Source of the DNA: G965220825 sp965220825 | GTDB taxonomy: Bacteria; Pseudomonadota; Alphaproteobacteria; UBA828 | DNA: 64,000 nucleotides | Assembly: GCA_965220825.1 (NCBI GenBank) | Contig: OZ244839.1 | Coordinates: forward strand, 806,001-870,000 | Direction of reading: 5' to 3' | Shown: in pieces, positions 8,163-16,504 of the stretch | Position numbering within the stretch: position 1 is the first letter of the stretch | Layout of the letters: each line of letters starts with the position of its first letter | Translations under genes and position numbers: made by a program | Notes under the pieces: generated by a model | Seen by the model: the letters and a program-made list of their open reading frames with translations, nothing else | Told to the model about the DNA's origin: nothing | Database searches by the model: none

Positions 8163-10187
8163 TCAACGCGCCCGGCCCCGTGCGAGATCGTTCGGGAGGC
8201 TCGAAGCAGTGGGGTGCCGATCGAGGCGCCAGCGATACACCTGGACGCCTTCGAGAACACGCTGGACATAGTCTCTGGTCTCCGCGAGGGGGATGGATTC
8301 GATCCAGTCCACGATGTCCGCCTCGGCCTTGTCGCGCGGGTCGCCGTTCGCCTCCAGCCAGCGCGCGAGATTGCCGGGGCCTCCATTGTAGGCGGCGAGC
8401 GCCAGCACGTAGGAGCCGTCATAGTGTGCGATCAGGTGCCGAAGATAGGTGCTCCCGAGCGCGACATTGTAGGTGGCATCCTTCATGAGGCGATCGGCGT
8501 GGTAGCGTACGTGGAGCCGGCGCGCCGCCTCTTTTGCCGTTCCCGGCATGAGTTGCATCAACCCGCGCGCACCCGCCCTGCTCTGCGCCTTCTTGTTGAA
8601 GCGGCTTTCCCGATGCACCACGGCAAGAACCAGCGGGTGCTCGAGCTCCCCGTCGTCATATGCGAACGGCAGATCGACCGCCGGGAAAAGGTCGGGCATC
8701 GAGGCATATCCGTCGCGTGCGGCCAGCTGGGCGGCCCGGATCTCATGATCATGCAGCCGATGGGCGTGCGCGAGAGCGGCGATCAGCGCGTGATCCGTCC
8801 GGTTGCGGGCGAGTTCTCCCAATGTGTTGAAGAACGGGCCGAGAAGGTCGCCACGGCCAATGCGAGCAAGAACGCGCACCACCAGGATCAGCTCATGATC
8901 ACCGAGTGTCGCGCCCTGGGGATCTTGTTCGCGGGCGGCATTCTCGATCAACGGCGCATCGGGCGCGGCGGTACGCGCCAGTGCAAGCTGACCGTAGAAC
9001 GTCGCCGGATGGGTTGCCGCCACGCCGTACCAGAAGGATGCCGCATTGTCGTAATTCAGCGTGTCCGCCGCACGACCGGACCAGTAGGCCGCTCGGGAGA
9101 CGCTGATGGGCATCGATACGGCGTCGTAGAGCCGTTCGAAATGCCGCAATGCGCGCTCGGGCTCCCCCAGGAAGCGCAGCGCGATCCAGCCCGCGAGCCA
9201 CTCCGCCTCGGAAAAGGTGGAGGTCGCGTTCTGGCGGTGGCCGGCGGCCAGCCTATAGGCCTCCCGGTATGCGTTTTCGGCCAGTGCACGGCGCACCTGT
9301 ATCGCCCGCTCATGCCACCAGAGCTTGGGATATCGCCCGAGTTCGGTGGGTGCTTCGAGCAGCAACGCGCGAGCGCTCTGGTGCAGGCCGTGTATTCGCC
9401 GCCAGCGAAGCCGCTCGTACAGAAGCCCCGGGTCCCGTTGCAGATCCGCAGGCACGCGCGCGATGGCGGCGTCCACGCCCCCGGCGCTTGCACGAAGTTT
9501 GAGACGTGCATCGGCGAGGAGCCGGTACGCCCGATCCACATGGCGGAACATGCGCCGGGCATGCCGGGCGTGGCCACCCCACAGCAAGCGATCCAGGCGC
9601 GCAATGTGATCCTCTGTTCTCAGCAGCATCCCGAAGCGGCGGTGGGTTTCGTCCAACGTTCGTGAGTCGAAGCCGTACTCGACCCAGGCGATGCGCGCGA
9701 AATGGGCGGCGCGTGGGGTCTTCCCCGCCTTGCGCAGTGCCTCGGCGTAACGGAGATGTCCGTCGCGGCTCACCGGGTCCCGCCAGCGGTACCACGCAAG
9801 GACCTCCGCATCCGAAATCTCCGATCCCATGGCCATCTCCGCATTTTTCAGAAGGATGCGGCGGGACGGCCAATCGGGATTTTCTTCGAGGAATCGTGCG
9901 ATATCCGCAAACGTCGCATCTGTCTGCGGCCGGCGGAAGTCGCGCCACTTGAGCAGCTTGACCGCAAGCGGGTCGCCCGTCTCACGCGCCAGGCGATGCG
10001 CCCGCACCCACGCGCCGCGCTCCGCACTCTCCAATGTTTTGACATAGCCGAGCAGATCGGCGCGCGAATAGGGCGGCGGCAGCGGCGCCCCATCTCCCCA
10101 AACGGGGCCGGCGCAAACGGCAACGAACAGCAGCGCAACCAGAACGGCGGGCGTGGACCGAATCCCCGTTGTTCCCACCATGCGCAC
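8163..10187 (-). CDS. slt: Soluble lytic murein transglycosylase
   Basis: Cleaves the MurNAc-GlcNAc bond of peptidoglycan with formation of 1,6-anhydroMurNAc. 674 residues, the size of Slt70-type enzymes. An N-terminal signal peptide (VLVALLFVAVCAGPVWGDG) is followed by ~450 residues of helical superhelix (the U/L domains). The C-terminal goose-lysozyme-like domain has the catalytic Glu in HRESRFN (~E527), then GARGLMQLMPGTA, NVALGSTYLRHL and LALAAYNGGPGN. ATG 10187 starts the gene; ATG 10181 is possible. It is divergent from dapA, with only 46 bases between the two starts, so both promoters must lie in that gap or inside the flanking genes. Confidence 0.95.
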   Translation of the reverse strand: MRMVGTTGIRSTPAVLVALLFVAVCAGPVWGDGAPLPPPYSRADLLGYVKTLESAERGAWVRAHRLARETGDPLAVKLLKWRDFRRPQTDATFADIARFLEENPDWPSRRILLKNAEMAMGSEISDAEVLAWYRWRDPVSRDGHLRYAEALRKAGKTPRAAHFARIAWVEYGFDSRTLDETHRRFGMLLRTEDHIARLDRLLWGGHARHARRMFRHVDRAYRLLADARLKLRASAGGVDAAIARVPADLQRDPGLLYERLRWRRIHGLHQSARALLLEAPTELGRYPKLWWHERAIQVRRALAENAYREAYRLAAGHRQNATSTFSEAEWLAGWIALRFLGEPERALRHFERLYDAVSMPISVSRAAYWSGRAADTLNYDNAASFWYGVAATHPATFYGQLALARTAAPDAPLIENAAREQDPQGATLGDHELILVVRVLARIGRGDLLGPFFNTLGELARNRTDHALIAALAHAHRLHDHEIRAAQLAARDGYASMPDLFPAVDLPFAYDDGELEHPLVLAVVHRESRFNKKAQSRAGARGLMQLMPGTAKEAARRLHVRYHADRLMKDATYNVALGSTYLRHLIAHYDGSYVLALAAYNGGPGNLARWLEANGDPRDKAEADIVDWIESIPLAETRDYVQRVLEGVQVYRWRLDRHPTASSLPNDLARGRAR

Positions 10188-10233
10188 TAACTATTCTGTA
10201 CCTTGCGCCGCCGCATCAGGAAGGGAACGGGGC

Positions 10234-11109
10234 ATGTTCGAAGGCTATTTCACAGCCCTGATCACGCCGTTCCGAAACGGCGAAATTGACGAAGACGCGT
10301 ACCGCCAATTCATCGACTGGCAGATCGAAGAAGGTGCCGCGGGCCTCGTACCCTGCGGCACGACGGGCGAATCCCCCACGCTGAGCCACGACGAGCATCA
10401 CCGGATCGTCGAACTCTGTGTGGCGGCGGCGGCGGGGCGGGTACCGGTGATCGCGGGCACCGGCTCCAACTCGACCGAAGAGGCGATCGCGCTCACGCGT
10501 GGCGCCAAGGAATCGGGGGCGGACGGCGCGCTGCTGGTCATGCCCTACTATAACAAACCGACCCAGGACGGCATGTATGCCCACTACAAGGCCGTAAACG
10601 ACGCGGTGGATATTCCGCAAATCATCTACAACATACCCGGACGCAGCGTGGTCGACATGTCGGTCGAGACCATGGCGCGCCTTGCCGAACTTCCCAATAT
10701 CGTCGGCGTCAAGGACGCGACTGCAGACCTCACCCGCCCGACACGGACGCGAATCGCCGCCGGTGAGGGCTTCCGCCAGCTCTCGGGCGAGGATGGCACG
10801 GCGCTCGCGTTTCTTGCCCAGGGCGGCCATGGCGTCATTTCGGTGACGGCGAACGTCGCACCCCGCCTTTGCGCCGCGTTCTTCGCCGCCTGGGAGGGCG
10901 GCGATGCGGAAAAGGCGCTGGATCTGCATACGCACCTCATGCCGCTTCACGACGCCATGTTCGTGGAGAGCAACCCCATTCCTGCGAAATATGCGGTATC
11001 CACGCTGGGGATGTGCGCGCCGGACGTGCGTCTGCCATTGACGCAACCCCGCAAAGCGAGTCGCGAACGGATCGACGACGCCATGCGGCTGGCGGGTATA
11101 CGCAACTGA
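10234..11109 (+). CDS. dapA: 4-hydroxy-tetrahydrodipicolinate synthase
   Basis: Condenses pyruvate with aspartate semialdehyde, the first committed step to diaminopimelate and lysine. 291 residues from ATG 10234, preceded by AGGAAGGGAACGG. The Schiff-base lysine is in VGVKD (K160), the catalytic Tyr in IYNIPGR (Y132), and the substrate loop is CGTTGES (41-47). A longer frame upstream is ignored, because family members start within a few residues of MFEGYFTALITPF. It shares its substrate with hom in this window, and smpB follows after 45 bases. Confidence 0.96.
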   Translation: MFEGYFTALITPFRNGEIDEDAYRQFIDWQIEEGAAGLVPCGTTGESPTLSHDEHHRIVELCVAAAAGRVPVIAGTGSNSTEEAIALTRGAKESGADGALLVMPYYNKPTQDGMYAHYKAVNDAVDIPQIIYNIPGRSVVDMSVETMARLAELPNIVGVKDATADLTRPTRTRIAAGEGFRQLSGEDGTALAFLAQGGHGVISVTANVAPRLCAAFFAAWEGGDAEKALDLHTHLMPLHDAMFVESNPIPAKYAVSTLGMCAPDVRLPLTQPRKASRERIDDAMRLAGIRN

Positions 11110-11154
11110 CGCTGCCGGCGGGCGCGCCGCGGCTTGCACGGATCGGTTTTACGC

Positions 11155-11625
11155 ATGGCGCGGGCTGAAGGACGGAGCGACGCGCGCATCGCACAGAACC
11201 GCAAGGCGCGCCGCGACTACCATCTCGAGCGCCCCTTCGAAGCCGGTATTCAACTGCTCGGTACGGAGGTGAAATCGCTCCGCGCCGGCGGCGCCAACAT
11301 CAACGACGCCTATGCGGTAGAGCGGGGTGGCGAAGTGTTTCTGGTAAACGCCCACATTGCGCGGCATGAGAGCGCCGGCGCGTTCAACCACGATCCGCGA
11401 CGGCCGCGCAAGCTGCTGCTTCACAAGCGCGAAATTCGCAAGCTGCTCGGTGCGCTGCGGCGCGGCGGCGCAACGCTGGTACCGCTCACGCTCTATTTCA
11501 ATGACCGCGGGAAAGCCAAGCTCTCTCTCGCCCTTGCCTCCGGCAAGCGAAAATACGACAAGCGCGCAAGCGAGAAGGAACGCGAGTGGAAACGCCGCAA
11601 GGAGCGCGTCCTGCGCGACCGTTGA
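11155..11625 (+). CDS. smpB: SsrA-binding protein SmpB
   Basis: Binds tmRNA and delivers it to stalled ribosomes for trans-translation. 156 residues from ATG 11155. Family motifs: AQNRKARRDYHLERPFEAGI at the N-terminus, LGTEVKSLRAGGANI, then HKREIRKLLGALRRGGATL. It ends with the basic tail YDKRASEKEREWKRR that enters the mRNA channel. It follows dapA, a common neighbour in alphaproteobacteria. The tmRNA gene is not in this window. Confidence 0.96.
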   Translation: MARAEGRSDARIAQNRKARRDYHLERPFEAGIQLLGTEVKSLRAGGANINDAYAVERGGEVFLVNAHIARHESAGAFNHDPRRPRKLLLHKREIRKLLGALRRGGATLVPLTLYFNDRGKAKLSLALASGKRKYDKRASEKEREWKRRKERVLRDR

Positions 11626-11649
11626 AGCGCCGGATTACTTGCTCTCGGT

Positions 11650-12285
11650 CTACAGGGCGGCTCGGATCGAGCGAAAGATTTCAGCGAACATGCCGGGCGT
11701 GAGCCGGCCGGTATTCGTGTTCAGGCGGGAGCAGTGATAGCTGTCGAAGAGCTGCCGCCGCGAGTCGATCCGATGTACCGCACCATGGCTGAAGGGGTGC
11801 GCGCTCAAACGGAGCCCCAGCGTGCGCAGGACGCCGTCATGGGCGATCCGGCCGAGTGCGAGCATGACGCGGAGTTCCGTCATCGCCTCGATCTCGGCGG
11901 AAAGGAACGGGCGGCAGCCCTCGATCTCCGCACCGGAGGGCTTGTTCCCCGGCGGGACACAGCGCACGGCGTTGGTGATCCGGCAATCATCCAGAACCAG
12001 GCCGTCAGCCGGATGCGCGCCATAGGACCCGCGGGCGAAGCCGAATGTGCCAAGCGTCTCGTAGAGCAAATCGCCTGCGAAGTCGCCGGTGAACGGACGG
12101 CCCGTGCGGTTGGCGCCGCCCCGGCCCGGCGCCAAGCCCACAATCAGGAGGCGCGCCCCGAGACTGCCGAAGCTCGACACCGGTGCGTTGTGCCACCCGG
12201 GCTCCCTTGCACGTTGTTCGGAGCGAAAGGCGACAAGGCGCGGGCAGCGCCCGCAGTCCGGGTCGGGCGCCAGAGGCGCCGGCAT
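11650..12285 (-). CDS. Family-5-like uracil-DNA glycosylase with Fe-S cluster
   Basis: Excises uracil (and often hypoxanthine or other damaged bases) from DNA. 211 residues. Motif 1 GLAPGRGGANRTGRPFTGD (50-68) has the GLAP...NRTGR...FTGD form typical of family 5 (UdgB), and the C-terminal motif is HCSRLNTNTGRLT. Likely [4Fe-4S] ligands are C11 and C14 (DCGRC) and C109 and C124 (RCVPPGNKP ... GCRPFL). The ATG at 12285 directly follows the stop of the NYN gene at 12286, so the two are translationally adjacent. It converges on smpB with 24 bases between them. Confidence 0.88.
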   Translation of the reverse strand: MPAPLAPDPDCGRCPRLVAFRSEQRAREPGWHNAPVSSFGSLGARLLIVGLAPGRGGANRTGRPFTGDFAGDLLYETLGTFGFARGSYGAHPADGLVLDDCRITNAVRCVPPGNKPSGAEIEGCRPFLSAEIEAMTELRVMLALGRIAHDGVLRTLGLRLSAHPFSHGAVHRIDSRRQLFDSYHCSRLNTNTGRLTPGMFAEIFRSIRAAL

Positions 12286-12927
12286 TCAGACCTCGTGACG
12301 AAGAGCTTCTTCCGGCCCTTCGTCATAGGCATCCTCGATTTCGTCTTCCAGCGGTTCCTTTACGGCGTGAGGGCGGTCGCCCCGCTCCTGCCGCCAATTG
12401 GGCTCTCGCGCGATTTTGCCCTCCAGCTCCTGAAGCTCGATGAAGACATCCGCCTGACGACGGAGCTCGTCGGCAATCATCGGCGGCTGCGAGCGAATCG
12501 TGCTCACCACCGAGACCCGCGCCCCCTTGCGCTGTATGGCCTCCACGAGCCGCCGGAAGTCCCCGTCACCGGAAAACAGGACCACATGGTCCACAAGGCT
12601 CGCCATTTCCATCGCGTCCACGGCGAGCTCGATATCCATGTTCCCCTTGATCTTCCGCCTTCCCAAGGAGTCCGTAAACTCTTTAACTTTCTTTGTGATC
12701 ATAGTGAAACCGTTGTAATCCAGCCAATCAACCAGTGGCCGTATGGGAGAATACTCTTGTTCTTCTACCAGGGCGGTATAATAATTCGCCCTAATCAAAC
12801 GCCCCTTACTGGAAAATTCTTCGCGTAACCTCTTGTAATCTATGTCGAATCCGAGTGAGCGAGCAGCGGCGTAGAGGTTGGCGCCGTCGATAAACAGAGC
12901 GATTCTCTCCTCCGGGTTAAAGTCCAT
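12286..12927 (-). CDS. NYN domain (LabA/DUF88-type) putative nuclease
   Basis: 213 residues. Acidic metal-binding positions of the PIN-like NYN fold are visible: ALFIDGANLY (D14), GNMDIELAVDAM, then LFSGDGDFRRLV. RNA cleavage is expected from the family, but the substrate is unknown. The C-terminal ~45 residues are acidic and likely disordered (PLEDEIEDAYDEGPEEA). A close gene in this position is, to my recollection, common in Rhodospirillales between smpB/UDG and folK. Codon use is somewhat AT-richer here than in its neighbours, without other signs of transfer. Confidence 0.85.
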   Translation of the reverse strand: MDFNPEERIALFIDGANLYAAARSLGFDIDYKRLREEFSSKGRLIRANYYTALVEEQEYSPIRPLVDWLDYNGFTMITKKVKEFTDSLGRRKIKGNMDIELAVDAMEMASLVDHVVLFSGDGDFRRLVEAIQRKGARVSVVSTIRSQPPMIADELRRQADVFIELQELEGKIAREPNWRQERGDRPHAVKEPLEDEIEDAYDEGPEEALRHEV

Positions 12928-13001
12928 GAAAGATCATCCTTCTCGGCATTGTGTCCGAAATCGTACTTCGAAACGGGTTCCAATCCAAAACACTTTTCTG
13001 T

Positions 13002-13029
13002 TATGTAGGCTAAAGTGGCCGTGATGCAA
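13002..13029 (-). promoter_or_regulatory. Possible sigma-70 promoter for the NYN-UDG pair
   Basis: On the minus strand TTGCAT (13029-13024) and TACATA (13007-13002) are 16 bases apart, in the AT-richer 125-base gap between the divergent NYN and folK genes. It would drive NYN leftward. This is a match by eye only. Confidence 0.3.
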
Positions 13030-13052
13030 GCCCAATCAATTGATCGTCCGGG

Positions 13053-13595
13053 ATGATATTTATCGCCCTCGGTGCCAACCTGCCGACCGCCCAGCACGGC
13101 TCTCCGGTGCACGGGCTCGCGGCGGCGGTTCGCTCTCTTGCCGACGCAGGCGTTCGAACGACGGCGCGTTCGCGCTGGTACCGCACTGCACCGGTACCGC
13201 CGGCGACCGCTCCCTGGTTCGTGAACGGTGTAATCCGCGTCGAGACGACACTCCCACCCATACCCCTGGTTCTACGGTTGCAGGCCATAGAATCGGCGTT
13301 CGGCCGCCGACGGGGCAAACCGGGCGCGGGGCGTCCGCTCGACCTCGATCTTCTGGATTACGGCGGAAGCCTTCTGCAGGAACCCGCCCGCGACGGGAAG
13401 CCGGCCGTTACGCTGCCCCATCCCCGGCTTCATGCCAGAGCGTTCGTCCTTCTTCCGCTGCGCGATATCGCACCCGACTGGCGCCATCCCGCAAGCGGCG
13501 CCACTCTCGATTCGCTGATATGTGCGCTCCCGCCAGGCCAGGTTGCGGAGCCGCTCGCAGACGCGCGCGTCAGAACGAGGAGTCCGGTTCCTTGA
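13053..13595 (+). CDS. folK: 2-amino-4-hydroxy-6-hydroxymethyldihydropteridine pyrophosphokinase
   Basis: Transfers pyrophosphate from ATP to hydroxymethyl-dihydropterin in folate synthesis. 180 residues. HPPK signatures: IALGANLP at the start, RWYRTAPVPP, FVNGVIRVET, RPLDLDLLDYG (the metal-binding DxD region) and LPHPRLHARAFVLLPL. It is intact. Its last 26 bases overlap the 3' end of the convergent DUF924 gene. In the relatives I remember, folK is followed by rpoZ; here rpoZ lies ~35 kb further on. Confidence 0.93.
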   Translation: MIFIALGANLPTAQHGSPVHGLAAAVRSLADAGVRTTARSRWYRTAPVPPATAPWFVNGVIRVETTLPPIPLVLRLQAIESAFGRRRGKPGAGRPLDLDLLDYGGSLLQEPARDGKPAVTLPHPRLHARAFVLLPLRDIAPDWRHPASGATLDSLICALPPGQVAEPLADARVRTRSPVP

Positions 13596-14118
13596 GAAAG
13601 GCGATCTCTTCTGCCGTCGATTCCCGGTTGAGGGCCGCATTGCGATGGGGATATCGGCCGAAGCGGTCGATGATCGCCTTGTGCCGCATCTCGTAATCCA
13701 GGGCCTCCGGATCCCCGAGACCTTCGAACAGCGTCAGTGCCGTCTTGTGGATCTCACGCGATTCGCTGTGTTCGAACGGCATATAGAAAAACATACGACG
13801 CTCGGGCGGGACCATGCCGTCCGCCCCCCTTCGCACCGCCTCCTGGGCGAGTGCCAGCGCCATGCCGTCGCAGGCGAACGCCCGCGCGTCTTCCCGATAA
13901 AGATTGCGTGAGAACTGATCGAGAATCACGATCTCCGCGAGCCGGCCGTCCGGCGATTCGCGCCAAGCGTCAAGCTCGCCAAAGGCCGCGCGGGCATGAA
14001 GTGCGCCGAAGCGGGACCGGATTGTTTCGTCGAAGCGGGGGTTCTTCTCCCACCACACGTCGCTTCCATGCGCGACAAACCAGAAATGCAGGACGGCCTC
14101 GGCCTCGTCGGTTGCCAT
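13570..14118 (-). CDS. DUF924 family protein
   Basis: 182 residues. Recognised by VLHFWF at the N-terminus, WWEKNPRFDETIRSRF, ILDQFSRNLYREDARAFACD, FFYMPFEHSES and the C-terminal FGRYPHRNAALNRESTAEE. Function is unknown; the fold is a TPR-like helical bundle by family knowledge. ATG 14118 is the start. It is convergent with folK, with a 26-base overlap of coding ends. Confidence 0.9.
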   Translation of the reverse strand: MATDEAEAVLHFWFVAHGSDVWWEKNPRFDETIRSRFGALHARAAFGELDAWRESPDGRLAEIVILDQFSRNLYREDARAFACDGMALALAQEAVRRGADGMVPPERRMFFYMPFEHSESREIHKTALTLFEGLGDPEALDYEMRHKAIIDRFGRYPHRNAALNRESTAEEIAFLKEPDSSF

Positions 14119-14131
14119 GGGTGGTTCGGCC

Positions 14132-14377
14132 TCAGCGCTGAGCGGCGCGCTTCGCCTCCCGGTGCAGACCTGCGATCTCGTCCTTGATGCGGAGTTTTCG
14201 ACGTTTCAGATCGCTGAGCGAGAGCCCGTCGGGTGCGGGCCGGCGCGTCTCCTCCTCGATTGCCTTCTCCAAGCCCGCATGCCGGGCTGCGAGGCTTGCA
14301 ACATATTCGTCCACTTCGATTTCAAACGGCAATCTCGAGGGATCGATGCGCGAGTACATCTCTGTTTCAGTCTCCAT
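14132..14377 (-). CDS. Small DUF465 (YdcH-like) protein
   Basis: 81 residues, entirely helical and charged. The pattern ASLAARHAGLEKAIEEE, then RPAPDGLSLSDLKRRKLRIK, then DEIAGL, is typical of DUF465, short cytoplasmic coiled-coil proteins of unknown role. It lies 13 bases upstream of the DUF924 gene on the same strand, so the two may be co-transcribed. ATG 14377 is used; ATG 14359 is also in frame. Confidence 0.8.
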   Translation of the reverse strand: METETEMYSRIDPSRLPFEIEVDEYVASLAARHAGLEKAIEEETRRPAPDGLSLSDLKRRKLRIKDEIAGLHREAKRAAQR

Positions 14378-14505
14378 CTTCCATGTATGCCCCGAGACGG
14401 CGCTCGGACGGCCCGCCCGCTGCCGTCACCGCCACTTTGCCATATCGACCACCCGTTTGCCATGCCGTGACGGGAAACCGGCCCAAAATACGGCGTTCCC
14501 GACGC

Positions 14506-15360
14506 TCAACAGGGCTTCGAGCCGGTAAGGAGGATACGGAGCATCTCGCGGCGGGCGGCGCCGAAATCGCCTTCCACGCGGTGCATGGAGACACGATTAT
14601 CCCAGATTATCAGATCGCCCTTCCGCCAGCGATGCCGATAAACGAAGCGCGGATGCGTCGCGTGGGACGTGAGCGAATCCAGCAGCGCGTCTCCTTCCTC
14701 GAGCGGAAGCCCCTCGACACGGTCGATACGATTGGGGTTGAGATAGATCGCCTTTCGCCCGGTTACGGGATGGGTACGCACCAGCGGGTGGACCACCTCC
14801 GGGGTCGTTCGCTCTTCCTCCGCCGTGCGCACCTGGACCGGAGAGCTGTTGCGGCGCGAGAGATATTTGTGAACCGCCCGAAGCGGCGCGATACGCCCCT
14901 TGAGGGGGCCCGGGAGCATTTCATAAGCGGCCGTCATGTCCGCAAACAGCGTGTCACCGCCCCGTTCGGGGATTTCCAGCGCGTGCAACAGGGTCAACGA
15001 GCAGGGCACCGCCATGTAGGAATCGTCCGTATGCCACTGACGGCCCATGATGAGCGGCTTGCCGTCGCCGAGGCTGTCCGGCGCGCGACTCGAGATACGC
15101 GATACCTCCGGGAAATCGCCCAGGCGTTTGTCGCCGAGGACCTGGACCTGTGGTGTGCCGAGAACGCGGGCGACGCGCAGAAAGGCGGACGGCTCCAGCA
15201 CCGGCCCCGGTATGGAGAGAACGCCCGCTTCGGCCACCATTTCGCGCAGGCGTTCGGCCGCGGGGTCGGAAAGAGGCGCCGTAAGGTCGATGTCCTCGAC
15301 GCGGCGTCCGAAGGAAGGACGGTGGGCCGTGCCCTCTACACCGTTCGCTTGCGCGGGCAC
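14506..15360 (-). CDS. TauD/TfdA-family 2-oxoglutarate dioxygenase
   Basis: Fe(II)/2-oxoglutarate-dependent hydroxylase; 284 residues from GTG 15360. The iron ligands are visible as HTDDS (His and Asp of the HxD motif) and the distal His in DNRVSMHR, with the 2OG-binding Arg in the C-terminal REMLRILL. THPVTGRKAIYLNP is also diagnostic of the family. It lies 36 bases after the ATPase at 15397 and is the last gene of the leftward operon starting at 21174, so its substrate may be what that importer takes up. The family oxidises taurine, alpha-keto acids, carnitine precursors, aryloxyacetates and more, so no substrate is assigned. Confidence 0.88.
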   Translation of the reverse strand: MPAQANGVEGTAHRPSFGRRVEDIDLTAPLSDPAAERLREMVAEAGVLSIPGPVLEPSAFLRVARVLGTPQVQVLGDKRLGDFPEVSRISSRAPDSLGDGKPLIMGRQWHTDDSYMAVPCSLTLLHALEIPERGGDTLFADMTAAYEMLPGPLKGRIAPLRAVHKYLSRRNSSPVQVRTAEEERTTPEVVHPLVRTHPVTGRKAIYLNPNRIDRVEGLPLEEGDALLDSLTSHATHPRFVYRHRWRKGDLIIWDNRVSMHRVEGDFGAARREMLRILLTGSKPC

Positions 15361-15396
15361 GGGGGCTCTTCTTCGCCGTACGGGGACGGCAACCGT

Positions 15397-16494
15397 TCAG
15401 TTGGCGATCCGCCGGCCCGTGGCGGGATCGAAAAACAGGAGGGTCTCGGTATCGAGATGGAGTTCCACCTTGTCGCCGTCGTTGAACTCCTGCACCCCGG
15501 CCACGGTGAGAGCGAGATTGATCCCTGAGAGATTGACACCCACCGTGGTATGGGTGCCGAGCGGCTCCAGATCGTTCACGGTACCGGTGCGATGAGATTC
15601 GCCCGATGTGGACGGCACGATTCGTACATGTTCGGGCCGCAGACCAACCTCGATTTCCTTGGCGCCCTCCGGCAGACCGTGCTCCATGCGGCTCGGCAGC
15701 TCAAGTTGCATCGAGCCGATGGTGAGCGTCGCCGCGCCGTTCTCGCGAGAAAGCCTTCCCGGCACGATGTTGATCTTGGGGTTGCCGACGAAGCGCGCCA
15801 CGTCCCGGTCCGCCGGCTCGTCATAGAGGTCTTGCGCCTTGGCGATCTGGCGAACCTCGCCTTCGAGCAGCACGCAGACCGTATCGGCGAGCGCAAGCGC
15901 TTCCGTATAGTCCGGTGTCGCGAACAGGAAGGTGCGGCCCAGGTCGCGCTGAAGCCGCTTGAGCTCCGTCCGCAGTTCGATCCGCAGCATGAAGTCCAGG
16001 CTCGAGAGCGGCTCGTCGAGCAGGAAAAAGCGCGGCTCCCGCACCATCGCACGGCCCAACGCCACCCGCTGGCGCTCGCCGCCGCTGAAGGTTGCCGGCA
16101 CCCGGTCGAGGATATGTCCAATCTTCAAGAGACTTGCGATCTCGTCCACCCGGTTCGCGATGTCCGCCTTCGACATTCCGGCGAGTTTCAGCGGGGACGC
16201 GATATTCTGCCACCCCGTCTTGTTGGGATAGAGGGCGAGATTGTCGAAGATCATCGCGATATCGCGTTGATTGGGCTGCAGCCGGGTGAAGTTCTGCCCC
16301 TCAACCCAGACTTCGCCGGCGGTGGGCGATTCGAGGCCGGCCACGATGCGGAGCGTCGTCGTCTTGCCTGCGCCCGCCGGCCCCAAAAGCACGATCAGCG
16401 AGCCGCGGGGAACTTCCAGGCTCAATTCCCTGATGGCCTGGATCGCGCCGAAATTTTTGGAAATGGAACGGAGTTCCAACAGGTTGTCGGCCAT
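15397..16494 (-). CDS. ABC importer ATPase with altered Q-loop and H-switch
   Basis: 365 residues, MalK/UgpC-like, with a C-terminal TOBE-type domain from ~residue 240. Walker A GPAGAGKTT, signature FSGGERQRVALG and Walker B FFLLDEPLSSLD are intact. Two catalytic positions are changed: the Q-loop reads MIFDNLALYP, with Asp where Gln is expected, and the H-switch reads FATPDYTEA, with Pro where the catalytic His is expected. The corresponding codons are GAC and CCG. Its partner gene just upstream has an altered signature instead, so the pair looks asymmetric (see findings). Together with the partner ATPase, two permeases and a binding protein it forms one importer. The layout resembles rhizobial GlpVPQST (glycerol), but the substrate is not determined here. 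Confidence 0.9.
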   Translation of the reverse strand: MADNLLELRSISKNFGAIQAIRELSLEVPRGSLIVLLGPAGAGKTTTLRIVAGLESPTAGEVWVEGQNFTRLQPNQRDIAMIFDNLALYPNKTGWQNIASPLKLAGMSKADIANRVDEIASLLKIGHILDRVPATFSGGERQRVALGRAMVREPRFFLLDEPLSSLDFMLRIELRTELKRLQRDLGRTFLFATPDYTEALALADTVCVLLEGEVRQIAKAQDLYDEPADRDVARFVGNPKINIVPGRLSRENGAATLTIGSMQLELPSRMEHGLPEGAKEIEVGLRPEHVRIVPSTSGESHRTGTVNDLEPLGTHTTVGVNLSGINLALTVAGVQEFNDGDKVELHLDTETLLFFDPATGRRIAN

Positions 16495-16504
16495 GGTTCG
16501 CGCC